Positions 19,607-27,074 of a stretch of DNA of 56,157 nt are shown in pieces (within the stretch, counting starts at the first letter, position 1; every line of letters begins with the position of its first letter). The DNA is from an uncultured Lachnospiraceae bacterium (GTDB lineage Bacteria; Bacillota; Clostridia; Lachnospirales; Lachnospiraceae), in the NCBI GenBank assembly GCA_947169385.1, contig CAMVPR010000015.1:1-56157 (forward strand), read 5' to 3'. Position numbers and translations under genes: made by a program. Under the pieces are notes generated by a model. It saw nothing but the letters and a program-made list of their open reading frames with translations, made no database searches and was not told where the DNA came from.

Positions 19607-20773
19607 TTACTTCAAAAGATTAGCAGAGATAACCATACGCTGAACCTCTGAGGTTCCCTCGTAGATCTCGGTAATCTTAGCATCACGCATCATACGCTCA
19701 ACATCATACTCTCTGATGTAACCGTAACCACCATGTAACTGTACACACTTAGTAGTAACTTCCATAGCAACCTCAGCAGCACAAAGCTTAGCCATAGCAG
19801 CCTCTACAGAGTAAGAAATCTTAGGATTTTGCTGATACTCTGCCTTCTTCATAGCAGCTTTGTAAACAAGAAGTCTAGCAGCCTCTACCTTAGTAGCAAG
19901 GTCAGCTAATACGAACTGAGTATTCTGGAACTGTGCGATTGAACGACCGAACTGCTTACGCTCTTTAACGTAGTTAACAGTAGTCTCTAAAGCACCTGCA
20001 GCAAGACCTAAAGCCTGAGCAGCAATACCGATACGACCACCATCAAGAGTGTGCATAGCGATATTGAATCCCTTACCCTGCTTACCAAGTAACGCATCCT
20101 TAGGGATACGGCAATCAGTAAATATGAGCTCGTAAGTTGAAGAACCTCTGATACCCATCTTGTTCTCCTTAGTTCCGAAGGTGAAACCAGGAGTGCCTTT
20201 ATCAACGATAAATGCAGAAATCTCTTTCATCATTCTGCCACGCTTCTCTACCTTACCGGTAACAGCGATTACGATATAAACGTCAGCTTCCTTACCATTA
20301 GTGATGAAGCACTTAGAACCGTTAAGAACCCACTCATCACCATCTAAAACAGCCTTAGTCTGCTGTCCCTGAGCGTCAGTACCGGCACCAGGCTCGGTAA
20401 GACCGAAAGCACCTAACTTCTTACCTGAAGCTAAGTCAGGAAGATACTTCTTCTTCTGCTCTTCAGTACCAAATGTCTGAATAGGGTCAACGCAAAGTGA
20501 AGTATGTGCAGATACGATAACACCTGTTGTACCACATACCTTAGATAACTCCTCAACGCACATTGCATAGGTAAGAGGGTCGCAACCCTGTCCACCGTAC
20601 TCTTTTGGTACAGGAATGCCTAAGAAACCATACTTAGCCATCTTCTCGACGGTACCTGTTGGAAACTTCTCAGTCTCATCAACTTCCTGTGCAAGAGGTT
20701 TTACTTCGTTCTCGGCAAACTCTTTAAAAAGATTTCTTGCCATTTCATGCTTCTTACTTAATGTAAAATCCAT
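19607..20773 (-). CDS. bcd: Butyryl-CoA dehydrogenase
   Basis: 388 residues, a short-chain acyl-CoA dehydrogenase reducing crotonyl-CoA to butyryl-CoA. Motifs: GLTEPGAGTDAQGQQTKAVL and the FITNGKEADVYIV strand (flavin site), IRGSSTYELIF, and the catalytic base Glu372 in EIYEGTSEVQRMVISANLL. Full length. CGGAGG precedes the ATG. It lies between hbd and etfB, the order found in Butyrivibrio and unlike the Clostridium crt-bcd-etfBA-hbd order. A specific butyryl-CoA role is inferred from the operon. Confidence 0.95.
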   Translation of the reverse strand: MDFTLSKKHEMARNLFKEFAENEVKPLAQEVDETEKFPTGTVEKMAKYGFLGIPVPKEYGGQGCDPLTYAMCVEELSKVCGTTGVIVSAHTSLCVDPIQTFGTEEQKKKYLPDLASGKKLGAFGLTEPGAGTDAQGQQTKAVLDGDEWVLNGSKCFITNGKEADVYIVIAVTGKVEKRGRMMKEISAFIVDKGTPGFTFGTKENKMGIRGSSTYELIFTDCRIPKDALLGKQGKGFNIAMHTLDGGRIGIAAQALGLAAGALETTVNYVKERKQFGRSIAQFQNTQFVLADLATKVEAARLLVYKAAMKKAEYQQNPKISYSVEAAMAKLCAAEVAMEVTTKCVQLHGGYGYIREYDVERMMRDAKITEIYEGTSEVQRMVISANLLK

Positions 20774-20803
20774 CTTATAAATTCCTCCGTATTATTTTAT
20801 ATT

Positions 20804-20857
20804 GGGCAAATGATATCGCCCGGTTATAGTCATTAAAGGCTTAGATAATCTATCGCC
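20804..20857 (-). other. Two small hairpins between hbd and bcd
   Basis: GGGC/GCCC (20804-20821) and AGGC-TAGAT/ATCTA-GCCT (20837-20858) lie in the 97-base gap. Neither has a T-run, so mRNA stability or processing roles are more likely than termination. Confidence 0.4.
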
Positions 20858-20870
20858 TATTAATTCTTAA

Positions 20871-21710
20871 TTACTTGCTGTAATCGTAGAATCCCTCACC
20901 AGACTTACGTCCAAGCTTACCAGCACGCACCATCTTTCTAAGCAATGGATGTGGACGATACTTAGGATCGCCTGTCTCAGCCTGAAGTACTTCCATGATA
21001 GCAAGAACAATGTCAAGACCTACTAAATCTCCAAGAGCAAGAGGTCCCATTGGATGAGATGCACCAAGCTTCATAGCTGTGTCGATATCCTCAACAGAAG
21101 CGATACCCTCAGCATAGATGCCGATAGCCTCGTTAATCATTGGGATAAGGATACGGTTAACAACGAAACCAGGAGCTTCCTTAACCTCAACAGGTGTCTT
21201 ACCAATCTCCTCAGAAATCTTCTTAATCTTAGCAACAAGATCATCAGGAGTGTTCTGACCTGCAATAACTTCAACAAGCTTCATTCTGTCAGCAGGGTTG
21301 AAGAAATGCATACCAATCATTGGACGGTCAAGACCTGCACCGATCTCAGTGATTGAAAGTGAAGAAGTGTTAGATGCGAAGATACAATCCTTAGGAACGA
21401 TGTCCATAAGCTCTTTAAATGTATCCTTCTTGATCTGCATGCTCTCAGGAGCAACCTCGATAACAAGATCAACATCTGTACAGATATCCTTAAGACCGGT
21501 CTTAATCTTACCTAATATCTCATCACCCTTCTCCTTGGTGATCTTCTCTTTGCCAACTAAGAAATTGATGTTCTTCTCAATCTTAGCTTTACCGCCATCA
21601 GCAAACTCCTGCTTGATATCGCATAAATAAACCTCATATCCGTCAGTCATTGCAAATGCCTGTGCAATTCCGGAACCCATAGTTCCTGCGCCAATAACGC
21701 CAACCTTCAT
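20871..21710 (-). CDS. hbd: 3-hydroxybutyryl-CoA dehydrogenase
   Basis: 279 residues; reduces acetoacetyl-CoA to 3-hydroxybutyryl-CoA with NAD(P)H. The dinucleotide fold is [17 protein letters not shown] (GxGxxG at 7-12). Catalytic parts are [11 protein letters not shown], the His of [17 protein letters not shown], and the Asn of [10 protein letters not shown]. The C-terminal half has the usual [15 protein letters not shown]. Length is exactly typical. It follows crt by 30 bases with AAAGGAGG before the ATG. Confidence 0.96.
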   Translation of the reverse strand: MKVGVIGAGTMGSGIAQAFAMTDGYEVYLCDIKQEFADGGKAKIEKNINFLVGKEKITKEKGDEILGKIKTGLKDICTDVDLVIEVAPESMQIKKDTFKELMDIVPKDCIFASNTSSLSITEIGAGLDRPMIGMHFFNPADRMKLVEVIAGQNTPDDLVAKIKKISEEIGKTPVEVKEAPGFVVNRILIPMINEAIGIYAEGIASVEDIDTAMKLGASHPMGPLALGDLVGLDIVLAIMEVLQAETGDPKYRPHPLLRKMVRAGKLGRKSGEGFYDYSK

Positions 21711-21740
21711 TGTAAAATCCTCCTTTATAAAATATATTGA

Positions 21741-22532
21741 TTACTTATTCTGAAATGGAACAACCTTGAGTTTCTTCTCCTTATCCTTCTCAAGGAAGTT
21801 ACCCATACCTGCCTTCTGATCCTCTGTCTCAAAACAGTCACCAAAAAGCTTCTCTTCAATAACAACAGCCTCGTCGATACCAACCTGTAAACCATCGTTG
21901 ATAGCCTTCTTGCAGTTTCTAACAGCGATAGGAGCATTCTTAGCGATAGTCTCAGCCATCTTCTTAGCGTTAGCCATAAGCTCCTCTAATGGGTATACAG
22001 CATTGACAAGACCGATTCTATAAGCCTCATCAGCCTTGATGTTACGAGCTGTGTAGATAAGCTGCTTAGCCATACCAGGACTAACAAGTCTTGCAAGTCT
22101 CTGAGTACCACCGAAACCAGGGGTAATTCCAAGACCAACCTCAGGCTGACCGAATACAGCATTCTCAGAACAGATTCTGATATCACAACTCATACTGATC
22201 TCGCATCCGCCGCCAAGTGCGAATCCATTAACAGCAGCGATAGTAGGAATAGGAAGCTTCTCAAGCTTCAAGACAACATCATTACCCTTCTTACCGAAAG
22301 CCTCTCCTTCTGCCTTGGTCAAAGTGCTCATCTCTCCGATATCAGCACCTGCAACAAAGCTCTTCTCACCTGCACCGGTAAGAATCAAAGCTCTTGTCTC
22401 ATTAATATCAATATTGTCAAGTGCCTCTGACAACTCGTCAAGTACCTGACTGTTAAGTGCGTTAAGAGCCTGTGGGCGATTGATTGTAAGAACGCCAACA
22501 AAACCTTCCTGCTCATAAGTAATAAATTCCAT
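21741..22532 (-). CDS. crt: 3-hydroxybutyryl-CoA dehydratase (crotonase)
   Basis: 263 residues, enoyl-CoA hydratase/isomerase family; dehydrates 3-hydroxybutyryl-CoA to crotonyl-CoA. The oxyanion-hole segments are SFVAGADIGEM and AVNGFALGGGCEISMSCDIR. The two catalytic Glu positions fit the GGGCEIS and GQPEVGLGITPGFGGTQRL motifs. Full length. TAGGAG precedes the ATG. It is separated from thl by 76 bases that contain a 10-base-pair hairpin. Confidence 0.95.
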   Translation of the reverse strand: MEFITYEQEGFVGVLTINRPQALNALNSQVLDELSEALDNIDINETRALILTGAGEKSFVAGADIGEMSTLTKAEGEAFGKKGNDVVLKLEKLPIPTIAAVNGFALGGGCEISMSCDIRICSENAVFGQPEVGLGITPGFGGTQRLARLVSPGMAKQLIYTARNIKADEAYRIGLVNAVYPLEELMANAKKMAETIAKNAPIAVRNCKKAINDGLQVGIDEAVVIEEKLFGDCFETEDQKAGMGNFLEKDKEKKLKVVPFQNK

Positions 22533-22560
22533 AGTTAAAATCTCCTAAATAAACATAACA

Positions 22561-22596
22561 ATATCTGTGGATTAAACGGCATTAACCCACAGATAT
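22561..22596 (-). other. Intercistronic hairpin between thl and crt
   Basis: ATATCTGTGG pairs with CCACAGATAT around a 16-base loop. No T-run follows on the minus strand, so it is not a standard terminator. It could shield the thl 3' end and allow more thiolase than downstream enzymes. Confidence 0.55.
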
Positions 22597-22608
22597 ATAA
22601 AGTTCTAA

Positions 22609-23805
22609 TTAATCTCTCTCAACGATGGTAGCACATCCCATACCGCCACCGATACAAAGTGTAGCAAGACCTTTCTTAAGATCCATATCTTCCATCTCAT
22701 GAAGAAGAGTAACAAGGATACGGCATCCTGAAGCTCCAACAGGATGTCCTAATGCGATAGCACCACCACGTGGGTTAAGCTGCTTCTCAACATCAATACC
22801 AAGGTCCTTACCAACTGCAACAGACTGTGCTGCAAATGCCTCGTTAGCCTCGATAACGTCGAAATCCTCAATCTTGTAATCAGCCTTAGCCATAGCCTTC
22901 TTAGTAGCCGCAACAGGACCAACACCCATAATCTCAGGTGCAACACCTGCAAGTGCTCCTGCTACGAATGTAGCCATAGGCTTAACACCAAGCTCCTTAG
23001 CCTTCTCCTCGCTCATAACAACAACTGCTGCTGCACCATCATTGATACCTGATGCATTACCTGCAGTAACAACTCCGTCCGGATAAAGAGCACGAAGCTT
23101 AGCAAGTGACTCAGCAGTAACACCCTGACGAGGTCCCTCGTCTGTGTCGAATACAACTGTCTCTTTCTTCTTCTTAACCTCTACAGGAACAATCTCCTTC
23201 TTGAATGCACCCTCAGCGATTGCCTTGCATGCCTTCTGCTGGCTGTTAGCTGCGAACTCATCAAGCTCTTCTCTTGTGAGCTTCCACTGCTCAGCTACAT
23301 TGTCAGCAGTCTTAATCATATGATAATCATTGAATGCATCCCAAAGTGCATCCTTAACCATGGTATCAACCAAAGCACCCTGGCTCTGGCTAGGCCATGT
23401 CATTCTGTAACCGTAACGTCCGTTAGGAAGTGCAAATGGAGCCATTGACATATTCTCCATACCACCGGCAACAACGATATCAGCATCTCCTGCCTGAATC
23501 ATCTGAGCTGCCATGTTAACACAGTTAAGACCTGAACCGCAGACAACGTTGATTGTAACTGCAGGTGTCTCAATAGGAAGACCAGCCTTAAGTGATGCCT
23601 GACGAGCAACGTTCTGGCCCTGTCCGGCCTGGATTACGCAACCCATGTACACGTGATCAACCTGATCAGCTGGTACGCCGGCACGTTTAAGCGCATCCTT
23701 GATTACGATTGCGCCAAGTTCTGCAGCAGGAATAGTGCTAAGTGAACCACCCATAGTACCAATTGCGGTACGACAAGCGCCTGCTAAAACTACTTTCTTT
23801 GACAT
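22609..23805 (-). CDS. thl: Acetyl-CoA acetyltransferase (thiolase)
   Basis: 398 residues from the chosen start; condenses two acetyl-CoA to acetoacetyl-CoA, the first step of butyrate formation. Active-site Cys89 lies in [15 protein letters not shown], the His in [17 protein letters not shown], and the second Cys in [14 protein letters not shown]. The frame is open a further 16 residues upstream, but the ATG at 23805 starts the canonical [15 protein letters not shown] and has GGAGG before it. First gene of the operon, with a near-consensus promoter. Confidence 0.96.
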   Translation of the reverse strand: MSKKVVLAGACRTAIGTMGGSLSTIPAAELGAIVIKDALKRAGVPADQVDHVYMGCVIQAGQGQNVARQASLKAGLPIETPAVTINVVCGSGLNCVNMAAQMIQAGDADIVVAGGMENMSMAPFALPNGRYGYRMTWPSQSQGALVDTMVKDALWDAFNDYHMIKTADNVAEQWKLTREELDEFAANSQQKACKAIAEGAFKKEIVPVEVKKKKETVVFDTDEGPRQGVTAESLAKLRALYPDGVVTAGNASGINDGAAAVVVMSEEKAKELGVKPMATFVAGALAGVAPEIMGVGPVAATKKAMAKADYKIEDFDVIEANEAFAAQSVAVGKDLGIDVEKQLNPRGGAIALGHPVGASGCRILVTLLHEMEDMDLKKGLATLCIGGGMGCATIVERD

Positions 23806-23882
23806 AATGTGAAACCTCCATAAAAAATAATGTGTATTACGATGAGGAAGCATAAATTAAGCCTAATCACCGAATTATCAAT

Positions 23883-23911
23883 ATATTATCACATTTTGAT
23901 TTTCTATGCAA
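23883..23911 (-). promoter_or_regulatory. Promoter of the thl-crt-hbd-bcd-etfBA operon
   Basis: Minus strand TTGCAT (23906-23911), 17 bases, TAATAT (23883-23888), preceded by TGA to make an extended -10. The leader of about 70 bases before thl shows no obvious riboswitch. Confidence 0.8.
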
Positions 23912-23977
23912 CGATTATTTTGTTAAATTTTTAACATATCAAGAATTTTACTTGTTTATTGACTTTTAACAGGCTTT

Positions 23978-25177
23978 TCACTCTCCGAAGAATCCATATT
24001 CCGCATTAAAGATATGAAACGCGCAAAGAACCGCCAAAAATATCACGCTAACCACAGTGAAATACACTAAATATCTACCTTTCATCTCATTTCTCCTGTG
24101 CGCCAAGAGCTTAAATGATATCAGACTCGCCATCGATGCGATAAGCGTTCCGAGTCCTCCAAGGTTAACCGCAACAATCAATCTCCTTATGTCATCGGTA
24201 AAGTCAGATAAAAGAAGCGCCGCAGGCACGTTACTTATGAGCTGTGACGATATAATACCCGCTGCCATCTCATGCCCTTCAACCAAAGAAACCAAGAACT
24301 CCCTAACCTCTCCTATTCTCTCAAGATTGCCCGTAAACAAGAAGAATCCGACAAATGTAAAAAGAAGCGCGTAATCAATGCTGACTATAAGCTTTCTGTT
24401 AACCACCAGGCACGTCATAAGTATCACCGCACATATAACCGGATACCATAACACCTTAGGAAATGCTACAGAAAGCACCGCTATAATAAACATCGCGCCG
24501 TATATAATCTCGTACCTCTTGTGGTTATCGTCATCATTTGCCGTATGAAGATAATCTGTCATGGTCCGTCTTGCGCTATCATCAGTAAATATCTTCTTTC
24601 TCTTGCCCTTCACCGATACTATTCCAAAGCATAGGAGCAGTAACGACATACAAGTGTACGGAGGTATGAGAGATAGGAAATCTCCTATCCCCAAACCAGA
24701 GATTACGTAAAGATATATATTCTGTGGATTACCGATAGGGGTAAACATACTTCCAAGATTAGCGGCAAGAGTCTGAAACGCGACTATAGGTATCAACAAC
24801 TCGTCCTTCTTACTCATCTTCACAATATGTATTGAGAATGGGACAAATGTCAGCAGCGCGACATCATTGGTTATAAACATCGAGAAGAAGAACGGAAGAG
24901 CGACAAGCAACGAAACCAACTGCCACACATACTTGGTCGAAAGAAGCATCCTCCTTCCTATCCTGTCGAAAGTTCCACAGTCTGTAAATCCTGCAACCAC
25001 AATCATAAGGCACCAGAGTGTAGCCAAAGATCTAAAATCAATATACTCAACATACTTAGCATCCGGCTTCACGACGAACATTGATATAATCGCAAGCACC
25101 CACGAAATCGTAAGAACCGTCTCTTTTTTTACAAATTTGATAATATTACTTAATACTTTATTCATAGCAGAACCCAT
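23978..25177 (-). CDS. SLC13/ArsB-NhaD superfamily permease (CitMHS-like)
   Basis: About 399 residues with some ten to eleven hydrophobic segments. Conserved parts of the ion-transporter superfamily are visible: MFITNDVALLTFVPFSI and NLGSMFTPIGNPQNIYLY, the latter being the paired substrate-binding turn, with a second half containing SQLISNVPAALLLSDF. Members carry citrate, other anions, arsenite or sodium; the substrate cannot be told here. The frame runs upstream to 25246, but that extension crosses the glmM terminator, so I start at the ATG at 25177, which follows GATGGTGG. No operon partner is evident. Confidence 0.8.
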   Translation of the reverse strand: MGSAMNKVLSNIIKFVKKETVLTISWVLAIISMFVVKPDAKYVEYIDFRSLATLWCLMIVVAGFTDCGTFDRIGRRMLLSTKYVWQLVSLLVALPFFFSMFITNDVALLTFVPFSIHIVKMSKKDELLIPIVAFQTLAANLGSMFTPIGNPQNIYLYVISGLGIGDFLSLIPPYTCMSLLLLCFGIVSVKGKRKKIFTDDSARRTMTDYLHTANDDDNHKRYEIIYGAMFIIAVLSVAFPKVLWYPVICAVILMTCLVVNRKLIVSIDYALLFTFVGFFLFTGNLERIGEVREFLVSLVEGHEMAAGIISSQLISNVPAALLLSDFTDDIRRLIVAVNLGGLGTLIASMASLISFKLLAHRRNEMKGRYLVYFTVVSVIFLAVLCAFHIFNAEYGFFGE

Positions 25178-25205
25178 TGTACCACCATCAATCAATATAG
25201 ACAAC

Positions 25206-25243
25206 AAAAAAAGCGCACGGACATCCAAATGATATCCATGCGC
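25206..25243 (-). terminator. Terminator downstream of glmM
   Basis: Minus strand GCGCA...TGCGC with inner GGATATC/GATGTCC pairing, followed by seven T. It lies 19 bases after the glmM stop. Confidence 0.85.
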
Positions 25244-25261
25244 CAATATCCTTAAAAAATA

Positions 25262-26593
25262 CTATCCGACAAATTTCTCCTCGACATACTTCTTATATCT
25301 GTTGATAATCTCTGCACATTTGTCCTCGGTTTCAGCCTCAACCATAATTCTGATTAACGGCTCTGTACCGCTCTTACGAAGCAATACCCTACCGGAACCG
25401 TCAAGTTCCTTATTGCACTCATCAAGAGACTTAAGAAGCTCCTCATCCTTCATAACAAGATCCTTGTCAGGAACGCTCACATTGACAAGCTGCTGAGGGA
25501 ATATCTCAAGTCCCGCTGTTAATGATGAAGCAACCGCCTTAGAAGATACAAGAATGTTAGTAAGGAGCAATGCCGTTAAGATACCGTCTCCTGTTGTTGC
25601 ATAGTCTCCAAGAATAATATGTCCGGACTGCTCTCCTCCAACTGTATAACCATTCTCAAACATCTCCTGGGCAACATACTTGTCACCGACATCAGTATGT
25701 ACAATGTTGATTCCCTGAAGCTTAAGTGACTTGGTAAGTCCGATGTTAGACATAACTGTCGCAACAACTGTATCCTTGTTAAGCTTAGAGTGAAGCTTAA
25801 AGTACTTAGATATAATATAAATGATACCGTCTCCGTCAACTAACTTACCCTGTTCGTCAACCATCATACATCTGTCCGCATCTCCGTCAAATGCAAATCC
25901 AACATCAAGACCATTCTTGACAACATATTCCTGAAGTATCTCAGGACATGTCGAACCACATTTGACATTGATATTCTCTCCATCAGGCTGATTGTTGATT
26001 ACGAACACATCTGCACCAAGCAAGTTAAATATACTGGATGCAACAGAGAACGAAGCTCCGTTAGCACAATCCAAACCAATCTTATATCCCTTAAACGACT
26101 CGGTAGGAATGTCAATCAAATGCTTGACATACTCGTTACGCCCAAAGAGGTAGTCGTTGCATTTACCGGTGTCCGAACCACACTCGATAGTAATCTTGTC
26201 GTCAATGTAGTCCTCTATCTCCTGAAGGAAATCATCCTTCATCTTGTCTCCGTTGGAATCAATAATCTTGATACCGTTGTCATGATACGGATTGTGACTC
26301 GCAGTAATCATGATACCGCAATCAAAACCGTTCTTCTTGGTAATGTAAGATACGCAAGGAGTTGTGGTAACATGCATAAGATACACATCCGCTCCCATAG
26401 ACACAATGCCGGCCGACAACGCGTACTCAAACATATAACTTGACTTCCTGGTATCCTTACCGATAACAATCTTAGCGTCAGGATTGACTCCCTTATAATA
26501 ATGTCCTAAGTATTCGCCAATCTTGATAGCGTGCTTCAAGCACAATACCTCGTTAACTCTGCCTCTGAATCCGTCTGTTCCAAAATACTTCAT
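25262..26593 (-). CDS. glmM: Phosphoglucosamine mutase
   Basis: 443 residues; converts glucosamine-6-phosphate to glucosamine-1-phosphate for peptidoglycan precursors. Motifs in order: FGTDGFRG start, phosphoserine loop MITASHNPYHDNG (Ser99), metal loop FAFDGDADRCMMVD, sugar loop GGEQSGHIIL, and phosphate-binding loop RKSGTEPLIRIMVEA. The FGTDGFRG start and length favour GlmM over phosphomannomutase. It starts 36 bases after the STAS gene with AAAGGAATGGG before the ATG, so the two are probably co-transcribed. Confidence 0.92.
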   Translation of the reverse strand: MKYFGTDGFRGRVNEVLCLKHAIKIGEYLGHYYKGVNPDAKIVIGKDTRKSSYMFEYALSAGIVSMGADVYLMHVTTTPCVSYITKKNGFDCGIMITASHNPYHDNGIKIIDSNGDKMKDDFLQEIEDYIDDKITIECGSDTGKCNDYLFGRNEYVKHLIDIPTESFKGYKIGLDCANGASFSVASSIFNLLGADVFVINNQPDGENINVKCGSTCPEILQEYVVKNGLDVGFAFDGDADRCMMVDEQGKLVDGDGIIYIISKYFKLHSKLNKDTVVATVMSNIGLTKSLKLQGINIVHTDVGDKYVAQEMFENGYTVGGEQSGHIILGDYATTGDGILTALLLTNILVSSKAVASSLTAGLEIFPQQLVNVSVPDKDLVMKDEELLKSLDECNKELDGSGRVLLRKSGTEPLIRIMVEAETEDKCAEIINRYKKYVEEKFVG

Positions 26594-26629
26594 ACACCCA
26601 TTCCTTTCTTAGTTAAACCAATAACCCTC

Positions 26630-26926
26630 TTAATCAATAATCGTAAACATCTCAGCAAAACCTGTAATCTCAAAGATATCCATCACATTACTGCACACAC
26701 CTTTAAGCTTAAGCTCTCCCTGATCCTCCATAATCTGCTCAAATGTAAGCAGCGCACGGAGTCCTGCCGAGGAAATGTAATCAACTTCAGTAATATCTAA
26801 TATCAAATCATTGACGCCGTCAAGCTCACTCTTCTTAGCGTCAAGCTCAGGCGCTGTCAATGTATCTATCCTTCCTGAAACGGTGATAACCATCTTACTT
26901 CCGTCTCTGTCAATCTTAATATCCAT
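26630..26926 (-). CDS. STAS-domain anti-anti-sigma factor-like protein
   Basis: 98 residues, a single STAS domain like RsbV/SpoIIAA. It starts MDIKIDRDGSKMVITVSGRI and has the signature LILDITEVDYISSAGLRALL; Ser52 or Ser53 is the expected phosphorylation site. In partner switching, an RsbW-type kinase phosphorylates this Ser and a PP2C phosphatase removes the phosphate. A membrane phosphatase with an RsbW-like domain lies just upstream, separated only by a decayed MATE fragment, so they may form one switch. No sigma factor gene is present in the window. Confidence 0.9.
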   Translation of the reverse strand: MDIKIDRDGSKMVITVSGRIDTLTAPELDAKKSELDGVNDLILDITEVDYISSAGLRALLTFEQIMEDQGELKLKGVCSNVMDIFEITGFAEMFTIID

Positions 26927-26961
26927 GTTAATACCTCACTTTCGTTAACTCTTATATTCTA

Positions 26962-27069
26962 TCACATATATTCGTATTTGTCTTTATATTTTACCACAAA
27001 AACAATACAGACAATCATCGATAGCACTTCCGCAACAGGCAATGCAGCCTACACTCCGTTACCTCCCAT
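26962..27069 (-). pseudogene. Remnant of the C-terminus of a MATE transporter
   Basis: On the minus strand the frame reads MGGNGV-stop-AALPVAEVLSMIVCIVFVV then a short charged tail and TGA at 26962-26964. MATE proteins often end with a final helix of the form GVWxALPxAE; the TAG at 27049-27051 stands where TGG (Trp) is expected. Only the last helix remains. It fills most of the gap between the phosphatase and STAS genes, implying that a MATE gene once stood there. Confidence 0.55.
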
Positions 27070-27074
27070 GCTTA

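Noticed and set aside
23806-23853. Longer thiolase start
   Set aside because: The extra 16 residues are not family-like, and GGAGG stands before the ATG at 23805.
25178-25246. Longer N-terminus of the permease
   Set aside because: The extension would be translated through the glmM terminator hairpin, and the downstream ATG has the better ribosome binding site.
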